Assembly (NCBI RefSeq): GCF_014701095.1
Contig: NZ_AP023439.1
Coordinates: forward strand, 1,290,001-1,354,000
Direction: 5' to 3'
Source: Streptomyces tuirus
GTDB lineage: Bacteria > Actinomycetota > Actinomycetes > Streptomycetales > Streptomycetaceae
Length of the DNA stretch: 64,000 bases
Shown here: piece after piece, positions 31,610 to 37,986 of the stretch
Layout of the letters: each line of letters starts with the position of its first letter
Position numbering within the stretch: position 1 is the stretch's first letter
The notes under the pieces: model-generated
What the model saw: only the letters and a program-made list of their open reading frames with translations
Told to the model about the DNA's origin: nothing
The model's database searches: none
Position numbers and translations under genes: made by a program

Positions 31610-31960
31610 GTGACCACCTCCTTCGGCACCGGCCCGCACCCCGTGCGCCTGGCCCTCACCGGCGACCTGGACTACGACACCTGCGGGGAACTGCTGCTGA
31701 GGGTGCGGGCCGCCCTCGACGGGCGCCGGGAGGTCACGGACCTGCATCTGGACTGCCGGGAGCTGGGACTGGTCGACTCCATGGGGCTGTCGACCCTGCT
31801 CGAGATCCACCGCCGCGCCGGCCGGGACGGCATCGCCTTCCACCTGGAGGGCGTCGGCCCGGCGCTGCGGCGCCTGCTCGAACTCACCGGCACCTACGAG
31901 TACCTGACGAGCCCCCAGCGGTCGGGGCCGCGCCCCGAGAGCGGCCGGGGCCGCACCTGA
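31610..31960 (+). CDS. STAS-domain anti-sigma factor antagonist
   Basis: A 116-residue SpoIIAA/RsbV-type protein. The STAS core runs about 8-105; the phosphorylation loop is LVDSMGLST with S57 as the predicted phosphoacceptor. Unphosphorylated, such proteins bind anti-sigma kinases and release a sigma factor; the PP2C enzyme encoded in the same operon is the likely activator. No anti-sigma kinase or sigma gene is nearby, so the target is elsewhere. GTG start at 31610 (VTTSFGTGPHPVRLAL), 23 bp after the B12 gene. The C-terminal 15 residues are an unstructured Pro/Arg/Gly tail. Confidence 0.9.
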   Translation: MTTSFGTGPHPVRLALTGDLDYDTCGELLLRVRAALDGRREVTDLHLDCRELGLVDSMGLSTLLEIHRRAGRDGIAFHLEGVGPALRRLLELTGTYEYLTSPQRSGPRPESGRGRT

Positions 31961-31977
31961 AGCGGGCCGGACGACCG

Positions 31978-32580
31978 CTACGGGCGCAGGGCTCTCAGCA
32001 GCAGGTCGGCCAGGTGGTCGGCGACCTGCTGGGGCGTGAGGGGCCCGTCGGGGCGGTACCAGGTCGACAGGTGGTGGACCGAGCCGAAGTGGTAGTCGAC
32101 CACGAGGTCCGCCGGGGTCGCCTTGGAGAAGACGCCCGACTCCTGGCCCTCCTCCACGAGCGCGCGGAAGCGTTCGTGGTACCGGCGGCGCTCGGCGCGG
32201 ACCTGCTTGTCCTTCTCGGGGCTGAGGTGGTGCATGGAGCGCCAGAAGATCATCGCGTCGTCGAGGTTGTCGATGGTCGTCACCACGACGTCCGCGGCGG
32301 CGGCCCGCAGCCGCTTCTCCACCGGCTCGTCGGCCCCGGCCACGGCGTCCAGCCGCTCCTGCTGGATGCGTAGCACGCGCGCGTACACCTCGTGCAGCAG
32401 GTCGTCCTTGGAGCCGAAGTAGTGGTAGAGCGCCCCCTTGGTGACGCCGGCCGCTTCGACGATCTCCTGCACCGAGGTGCGGTCGTAGCCCTGCTCGGCG
32501 AAGAGCCGGGTGGCGGCGGCCAGGAGCCGCTGGGGCACGGGCGTGCCGTCCGAGTCCGTGGTCCTGGGCACTGCCGCCAC
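31978..32580 (-). CDS. TetR family regulator, third gene of the SDR/acyl-CoA ligase operon
   Basis: A 200-residue TetR repressor. The HTH is about 15-60: QRLLAAATRLFAEQGYDRTSVQEIVEAAGVTKGALYHYFGSKDDLL region. The C-terminal ligand domain (FWRSMHHLSPEKDKQ, RPDGPLTPQQVADHLADLLLRAL) resembles the acyl-CoA-responsive type common beside fatty-acid genes. GTG start at 32580 with GGAAAGG upstream, 19 bp after the ligase stop; the longer frame overlaps the ligase. Co-transcribed with the SDR and ligase, it probably represses its own operon through the operator at 35074 and perhaps the other copies of that site. Confidence 0.87.
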   Translation of the reverse strand: MAAVPRTTDSDGTPVPQRLLAAATRLFAEQGYDRTSVQEIVEAAGVTKGALYHYFGSKDDLLHEVYARVLRIQQERLDAVAGADEPVEKRLRAAAADVVVTTIDNLDDAMIFWRSMHHLSPEKDKQVRAERRRYHERFRALVEEGQESGVFSKATPADLVVDYHFGSVHHLSTWYRPDGPLTPQQVADHLADLLLRALRP

Positions 32581-32599
32581 CTGCCTTTCCGTTCTGCTG

Positions 32600-34264
32600 T
32601 CAGTTGCCTTGCGTACGGGAACGCAGTTCCCGACGGAGGATCTTCCCACTGGCCGTCTTCGGCAAGTCCGGAAGGATCTCCACCTGCCGCGGATATTTGT
32701 AGGCGGCCAGTCTCTCCTTGCAGTAGGCGGCGAGCGCATCCGGGTCCGTGTCGGCGTCCGGCCGCAGGCTGATGTACGCCTTGACGGTCTCCCCGCGGTA
32801 CCCGTCGGGCACCCCGACGACGGCGGCCTCGCGCACCGCCGGGTGTGTGTAGAGGACGTCCTCGACCTCGCGCGGCCACACCTTGAAGCCGGAGGCGTTG
32901 ATCATGTCCTTCTTGCGGTCGACGACGTAGAGCCAGCCCTGTTCGTCCATGAAGCCGATGTCGCCGGTGCGCAGTTCGGCGCCGGGGAAGGTCTCGGCGG
33001 TGGCGTCGGGGCGGCGCCAGTAGCCGGGCACGACCTGCGGGCCCCGGACGACGATCTCGCCCTGCTCCCCGAAGGGCACCTCCTCGCCGGCGTCGTCGAC
33101 GATCCGTACGACCGTGTCTGGGCCGGGCAGTCCCACGGCCAGGGTCCCGGACACCGGGTCGACCGGCGCCTCCAGACCGGGCGGCACGGAGGCGCAGGGC
33201 GCGGTGCACTCGGTCAGGCCGTAGCCGTTGCGAATGTACGGCCCGAAGCCGGCCCGGAACTTCTCCACCAGGGCGGGCGGCAGCGGGGCGCCGCCGGAGG
33301 AGATCACCCGGAAGGAGGAGAAGTGGTCGCGGGTGACGGAGGGGTGAGCCGCCAGCGCCATGAAGGCCGTGGACGGTCCGACGGTGTAGTGCGGGCGGTG
33401 CTCGGCGAACGCGTCCAGCACCAGGCCCGGCTCGAAGCGGTAGGCCAGCACCAGCGTGCCCCCGCTGTTCAGGCAGGCGCCGAACTGGCAGACCATGCCG
33501 GTGATGTGGAACAGCGGCGCCAGCGCGAAGTACACGGGCCGCTCGGGCAGACCGAGGCCGGTCCGCTGCCGCTCGGCGTTGTACATGATGTTGCCGTGCG
33601 TGTTGGTGGCGCCCTTGGGCGTGCCGCTCGTGCCGGAGGTGTAGCTGATCAGCGCGATGTCGGAGGGGCCGGGATCACGGTCCTCGGGCGCCTTGTGCCC
33701 GGCCCGTGCCACGGTCACCAGGTCGTCGGCGTCGGGGGCCTGCGGCAGGCGCTCGAAGGTCAGTACACGCGCGTCGCCGCGGCTCTGGAAGTCCAGCTCG
33801 CACCCGGTGAGCACGATCCGCACCGGCGAGTCGGCGGCCGTCTCGCGCAGATACGACTCCCAGGCCCGGTCCGAACAGATCAGCGCGGCCACCTCGCCGT
33901 CCCGCAGGACGTGGGCCACCTCGCCCGACTTGTACATCGGGTTGACGGGCACGACGACCGCGCCCGCCTTCCACGCGCCCAGCAGGGCGAGCACGAAGTG
34001 CGGGGAGTTCTGCAGCAGCACCGCGACCCGGTCGCCGCGCCGCAGGCCGCGGGCCGCGAGGTGCCCGGCGACGGAGTCGCTGAGCTCGTCGACCTCGCGG
34101 TAGGTCAGCCGGCCGTCGAAGTAGGCCAGGAAGTCGGTGCCGGGCGTCTCGGCCACGGCGGCGCGCAGGGCGTGCACCAGGGAGCCGGCCGGGCTGATCG
34201 GGCCCTTCTGGGCGTCACTGAGCAGGCCGAGCCAGGGCTTGGCCGCGTAACGGGACTCGGTCAC
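32600..34264 (-). CDS. Acyl-CoA synthetase/ligase (AMP-binding)
   Basis: A 554-residue ANL-superfamily adenylating enzyme: it activates a carboxylate with ATP and forms the CoA thioester. The AMP-binding P-loop YTSGTSGTPKG is at 208-218, the A5 motif reads GYGLTECTAP, A8 reads TGDIGFMDEQGWLYVVDRKKDMI, and the catalytic A10 lysine lies in LPKTASGKILRREL. Medium- or long-chain fatty acids are the usual substrates of this branch. GTG start at 34264 overlaps the SDR stop (GTGA), so translation is coupled. Confidence 0.92.
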   Translation of the reverse strand: MTESRYAAKPWLGLLSDAQKGPISPAGSLVHALRAAVAETPGTDFLAYFDGRLTYREVDELSDSVAGHLAARGLRRGDRVAVLLQNSPHFVLALLGAWKAGAVVVPVNPMYKSGEVAHVLRDGEVAALICSDRAWESYLRETAADSPVRIVLTGCELDFQSRGDARVLTFERLPQAPDADDLVTVARAGHKAPEDRDPGPSDIALISYTSGTSGTPKGATNTHGNIMYNAERQRTGLGLPERPVYFALAPLFHITGMVCQFGACLNSGGTLVLAYRFEPGLVLDAFAEHRPHYTVGPSTAFMALAAHPSVTRDHFSSFRVISSGGAPLPPALVEKFRAGFGPYIRNGYGLTECTAPCASVPPGLEAPVDPVSGTLAVGLPGPDTVVRIVDDAGEEVPFGEQGEIVVRGPQVVPGYWRRPDATAETFPGAELRTGDIGFMDEQGWLYVVDRKKDMINASGFKVWPREVEDVLYTHPAVREAAVVGVPDGYRGETVKAYISLRPDADTDPDALAAYCKERLAAYKYPRQVEILPDLPKTASGKILRRELRSRTQGN

Positions 34265-35034
34265 CGGGCCTCCTCCCACTGCTGCTGGATGCGGTTCATG
34301 CCGGACAGCCACCGGTCGGGGTCACCGGCCCGGGCCTGGTGGTAGGCGGCGACCTCGGGGTGCGGCAGGATCAGGAAGCGGTCCGCCTCGATGCCCTGAA
34401 GCAGCGCGTCCGCCACGGCCTCCGGCTCGATCGCGGTCGGCCGGAGCACGAGGTCCCCGGCGCTGCCGGTGGCGGCCAGCATGTCGGTGCGGACGCCCTG
34501 CGGGCAGATCGCGTGGACCTTCACGCCCCGGTGCCGGTACGTCAGCGAGAGCCACTCGGCGAAGGCGAGCGCGCCGTGCTTGGTGACCGCGTAGGGCGCG
34601 GCGCCGATCATGGTGAGCAGCCCGGCGGCGGACACGGTGGAGACGAACCGGCCGCTGCCGCGCTCCAGCCAGGCGGGCAGCAGTTCCTGCGCGGCCCGCA
34701 CATGGGCCATCACGTTCACGTCCCAGGACAGGGCCCACGCCTTCTCGTCCAGCGGCTGCCCGGGCTCGATGCCGTCGGCGGCGACACCGGCGTTGGCGCA
34801 GTAGACGTCGACGGTCCCGCCGAGTGCGTCGCGGGCGTCGCCGATGATCGCCGAGGCGTCGCCGGGCACGGCGATGCCTCCGATGTCGTCCGCGATCTGC
34901 TTGGCCCGCTCGGCGTCGAGGTCGTTGACCACGACCCGGGCCCCTTCGGCGGCGAACCGCCGGGCGAGCGCGGCCCCGATCCCGCCGCCGGCCCCCGTGA
35001 CAACGACTCCGGCCTCCTGAAAGGCTCCCACCAT
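34261..35034 (-). CDS. Short-chain dehydrogenase/reductase
   Basis: A 257-residue classical SDR (Rossmann, NAD(P)-dependent). TGAGGGIG cofactor motif at 13-20, NAG at 81-83, catalytic S135, Y148 and K152 (YAVTK). First gene of the SDR, ligase, TetR operon, so it probably oxidises or reduces a hydroxy/keto-acyl intermediate in fatty-acid catabolism. Start at 35034 with GAGGAGA upstream. A TetR-type operator lies about 40 nt further upstream. Confidence 0.92.
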   Translation of the reverse strand: MVGAFQEAGVVVTGAGGGIGAALARRFAAEGARVVVNDLDAERAKQIADDIGGIAVPGDASAIIGDARDALGGTVDVYCANAGVAADGIEPGQPLDEKAWALSWDVNVMAHVRAAQELLPAWLERGSGRFVSTVSAAGLLTMIGAAPYAVTKHGALAFAEWLSLTYRHRGVKVHAICPQGVRTDMLAATGSAGDLVLRPTAIEPEAVADALLQGIEADRFLILPHPEVAAYHQARAGDPDRWLSGMNRIQQQWEEAR

Positions 35035-35073
35035 CGGTCTCCTCGTTCGCGGCTCAGCAATGGCGTCAGACTA

Positions 35074-35086
35074 ACCGGTCGGTATG
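35074..35086 (-). promoter_or_regulatory. TetR-type operator (site B) upstream of SDR/ligase/TetR operon
   Basis: ACCGGTCGGTATG on the plus strand is the reverse complement of the 13-mer CATACCGACCGGT. Here one half-site is strong and the opposite half (ACTA) is degenerate. It lies 40-52 nt upstream of the SDR start, over the expected promoter. Confidence 0.6.
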
Positions 35087-35120
35087 TACCAGGGAAGAGG
35101 CACGGAAGGGGCATCGACCA

Positions 35121-35205
35121 CGCCCCTGAAAGGGGCGCGGGGCTGTACCCATATGCGGCTCCGCCCCGTGGACGCGACAAGCCACAGCCGGCCCCGCAGC
35201 CTCCC
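35121..35205. repeat. Streptomyces-type intergenic repeat (GGGGCGCGGGGCTGT...ATATGCGGCTCCGCC)
   Basis: GCCCCT-GAA-AGGGGC hairpin, then GCGCGGGGCTGTACCCATATGC, GGCTCCGCCCCGTG and AAGCCACAGCCGGCCCCGCAGC-like text. From memory this phrase recurs hundreds of times between genes in Streptomyces chromosomes; only one copy lies in this window, so the repeat status is recall, not observation. Confidence 0.5.
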
Positions 35206-35267
35206 CACAGCCCGCGGAAGCGCATACCGTGCCCATGCCGACCGTTCCCGCTCAAGGAGGTCACCGT

Positions 35268-36503
35268 ATGCGCCCTTCCAGACGAGCCGTCATCACCACT
35301 GCCACGGCGGCAGCCTTATCAGCCACCTCCACCGCAGCCGCCGCCCAGCGCCAAAGGCACCTGCGCACCGGCTTCGAACGCCTCGCCCAGGACGGCTACT
35401 CCCTGCTCGACGGCGAAAGGGTCGGCATCGTCACCAACCCCACCGGCATCACCCGCGACGCCCGCCACATCGTCGACGTCATGCACGCCGACAGCCGTGT
35501 CGGCCTCACCGCCGTCTTCGGCCCTGAGCACGGCTTCCGCGGCACCGCCCAGGCCGGCGGCTCCGAGGGCCGCTACGACGACCCGGCGACCGGCCTGCCC
35601 GTCTACGACACGTATCTCAAGAGCGGCCGGGCGCTCGCGGACATCTTCACCGCGTCCGGCGTGGACACGGTCGTCTTCGACATCCAGGACGTCGGCGCCC
35701 GCTTCTACACGTACATCTGGACGCTGTACGACTGCATGGAGGCCGCGCAGCTCGCCGGCAAGCGGTTCGTCGTGCTGGACCGGCCGAACCCGGTGACCGG
35801 CCGCGCGGCCCTCGGCCCGGTCCTGCACAAGGAGTTCGCGACGTTCGTCGGGCGGCAGCCCGTCTCCCAGGCGCACGGGATGACCGTCGCCGAGCTGGCG
35901 CGCCTGTTCAACGAGGAGTTCCTGACCGAGGCCGTACCGCTGGAGACCGTGACGATGTCGGGCTGGAAGCGCTCGGACTTCTACGACGCCTCCGGACTGC
36001 CCTGGGTGCCGCCGAGCCCGAACATGCCGACGCCGGAGACGGCCCTGGTGTACTCGGGGACGTGTCTGTTCGAGGGCACGAACCTGTCGGAGGGGCGCGG
36101 CACGACCCGGCCGTTCGAGCTGCTGGGCGCGGAGGGCGTCGACCGGCGATGGGCGGCCGCGGTGAACGAACTCGCCCTGCCCGGGGTCCGGTTCAGGGAG
36201 GCCTATTTCGCGCCCACGTTCTCGAAGTTCCAGGGGAAGACGATCGGCGGGGTGCAGGTCCATGTGCACGACCGGGCCGCCTTCGATCCGGTGCGCACGG
36301 GGATCGCCCTGCTCGTGACCGCGAAGCAGGTCTGGAGCGGTTTCGCCTGGCGCCCGGACCACTGGATCGACAAGCTCACCGGCTCCACCCGCGTGCGGAC
36401 GATGATCGACGCGGGCGCGGACACCGACGAGGTGGTGGCGGGGTGGCAGGAGGAGCTGGCGGCGTTCCGCAGGACGCGGCGGAGGTACCTGCTCTACCGC
36501 TGA
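35268..36503 (+). CDS. DUF1343/NamZ-family exo-beta-N-acetylmuramidase, exported, with a TTA codon
   Basis: A 411-residue member of the DUF1343 (YbbC/NamZ, GH171) family, which releases terminal MurNAc from peptidoglycan fragments. A Tat-type signal RPSRRAVITTATAAALSATSTAAAA sends it out of the cell. Family signatures: VGIVTNPTGI, FGPEHGFRG, FDIQDVGARFYTYIWTL, RPNPV, QPVSQAHGMTVAELARLFNEE and EGTNLSEGRGTTRPFELLGA. ATG at 35268 with AAGGAGGT upstream. Leucine 17, inside the signal peptide, is encoded by TTA at 35316-35318, the only in-frame TTA I found in the window, so translation should depend on the developmental tRNA BldA. Confidence 0.9.
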   Translation: MRPSRRAVITTATAAALSATSTAAAAQRQRHLRTGFERLAQDGYSLLDGERVGIVTNPTGITRDARHIVDVMHADSRVGLTAVFGPEHGFRGTAQAGGSEGRYDDPATGLPVYDTYLKSGRALADIFTASGVDTVVFDIQDVGARFYTYIWTLYDCMEAAQLAGKRFVVLDRPNPVTGRAALGPVLHKEFATFVGRQPVSQAHGMTVAELARLFNEEFLTEAVPLETVTMSGWKRSDFYDASGLPWVPPSPNMPTPETALVYSGTCLFEGTNLSEGRGTTRPFELLGAEGVDRRWAAAVNELALPGVRFREAYFAPTFSKFQGKTIGGVQVHVHDRAAFDPVRTGIALLVTAKQVWSGFAWRPDHWIDKLTGSTRVRTMIDAGADTDEVVAGWQEELAAFRRTRRRYLLYR

Positions 36504-36553
36504 GGTGAATACGCCGTGACGTATGGCCAAGCTCCCCTGTTCGCAGGACGATG

Positions 36554-36568
36554 CGCCACATCGTGGCG
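36554..36568. promoter_or_regulatory. Short inverted repeat upstream of the hydrolase gene
   Basis: CGCCAC-ATC-GTGGCG, perfect 6-nt arms, 26 nt upstream of the start at 36594 and 51 nt past the muramidase stop. Either a weak terminator for the upstream gene or an operator for the downstream one. Confidence 0.3.
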
Positions 36569-36593
36569 TCACCCGGCGACCAGGGGGCCTGTC

Positions 36594-37907
36594 ATGGCGG
36601 ATCCGGCGATGAGTGTGACTCCCTACTGGGAGCTGGCCTTCGACGCGGACGGGGACCCGGGGGGCCGCGGGCGCGACCGGCTGCTCGCCGGGGTGCGGGA
36701 GCGGGGCGTGCGCGATCTGATCGTCTTCGCGCACGGCTGGAACACCGACCGCTCGGGCGCGAACCGCCTCTACGACCGCTTCTTCGCGCCCGTGCCGCGG
36801 CTGGCCCCGGCGGCCCGGGTCGGGTACGCCGGGGTGCTGTGGCCGGCGATGCGGTTCTCCGACGAGCCGATCCCGGACTTGCCGCGAGCCGTGGCGGCCG
36901 AGCCGGCGAGGCGCCCGGTGCTGGACAAGGACACCCGGCACGCCCTGCTGGAGACGTTCCCGGGCCGGGCGATCCTGGTCGACCAGATCGCCCGGCTGCT
37001 GGAGCAGCAACCGCCGGAGGAGGCCGAGCTGGAGGAGTTCGGGCGGCTGGTGCGGACCCTGGTGGAGGTGGTGGCGCCCGGGCCGCAGGCGCTGTTCGCG
37101 GCGGATACGGTGGCGGAGGGCGTGCCGCAGAGCGAGCCGGAGATGTTCGCCGGATCGGCGGCGGCCTGCGAGGAGTTCGCGCGGGCCCTGGGGGAGCTCG
37201 AGGCGTCCGGGCCGCAGCAGGGCTTCAGGATCCCCAGCCCCTGGGACGGCGCCCACGAACTGCTGCGGCAGGCGACGTACTACGCGATGAAGCGGCGCGC
37301 GGGAACCGTCGGGGAGCGGGGGCTCGGCCGGGTCGTCGGGCAGCTCGCGAAGGCGGCTCCGAAGGTGCGGGTGCACCTGGTCGGGCACAGTTTCGGCGCG
37401 CGGCTGGTGTCCTTCGCGCTGCGCGGCCTTCCCGAGGGTGTGCGCACGGTGAAGTCGGTGACGCTGCTCCAAGGGGCGTTCTCGCACTACGCGTTCGCGG
37501 CCCGGCTGCCGCACGACGCCCGGGCCGGCGGGGTGCTCCAGGGGCAGCAGAACCGTGTCGACGGGCCCCTGGTGTGCTGCCACTCCCGGCACGACGCGGC
37601 CCTGGGCACGATGTACCCGCTGGCCTCGCGGATGGCGGGCGACAGCCGGTCGGCCACCGAACTGGACATGGGGCGGGCCCTGGGCGCCAAGTGGGGCGCG
37701 ATGGGCCACGACGGGGTGCAGGCGGTGCCGGGCACGCGTGCGTACACCCTCGCCGGGGCCCTGGAGGCGAGACTGCCCGCCTCGGGATGCGTGAACGTCG
37801 ACGCGTCCGCCGTGGTCCGGCGCGGCGGGCCGCCGGCCGGTGCGCACAGCGACATCCTGCACGCGGAGCTGGCCCGGCTGGTGCTGGCGGCGGGCCGTGT
37901 GCGCTGA
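36594..37907 (+). CDS. Putative alpha/beta-hydrolase (serine hydrolase)
   Basis: A 437-residue protein with an alpha/beta-hydrolase look: LIVFAHGWNTDRSGANRLYDRFF near residue 45 (oxyanion-hole HG), and the nucleophile elbow VHLVGHSFGARLVSFAL in the middle. A possible catalytic histidine is in AMGHDGVQAV or GAHSDILHAE. No signal peptide. It looks like the serine peptidase/lipase-like proteins found in actinobacteria; substrate unknown. The start at 36594 (MADPAMSVTPYWELAFD) has a G-rich ribosome site; an upstream in-frame ATG gives no conserved residues. Confidence 0.75.
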   Translation: MADPAMSVTPYWELAFDADGDPGGRGRDRLLAGVRERGVRDLIVFAHGWNTDRSGANRLYDRFFAPVPRLAPAARVGYAGVLWPAMRFSDEPIPDLPRAVAAEPARRPVLDKDTRHALLETFPGRAILVDQIARLLEQQPPEEAELEEFGRLVRTLVEVVAPGPQALFAADTVAEGVPQSEPEMFAGSAAACEEFARALGELEASGPQQGFRIPSPWDGAHELLRQATYYAMKRRAGTVGERGLGRVVGQLAKAAPKVRVHLVGHSFGARLVSFALRGLPEGVRTVKSVTLLQGAFSHYAFAARLPHDARAGGVLQGQQNRVDGPLVCCHSRHDAALGTMYPLASRMAGDSRSATELDMGRALGAKWGAMGHDGVQAVPGTRAYTLAGALEARLPASGCVNVDASAVVRRGGPPAGAHSDILHAELARLVLAAGRVR

Positions 37908-37926
37908 CCCGCCGCCGCTTCACGCG

Positions 37927-37986
37927 TGACCGGTGTGGGCTGGTCACCGGTGTGTGGTGGTCACCGGTGTGGTGGTCACCGGTGTG
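37927..37986. repeat. Four tandem GGTCACCGGTGTG-type repeats between convergent genes
   Basis: ACCGGTGTG occurs at 37929, 37946, 37963 and 37978, spacing 17, 17 and 15 nt; the last three copies are preceded by GGTC, making the palindrome CACCGGTG within each. The array fills the 68-bp gap between the hydrolase and penicillin acylase stop codons and runs into the latter's stop. Confidence 0.75.
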
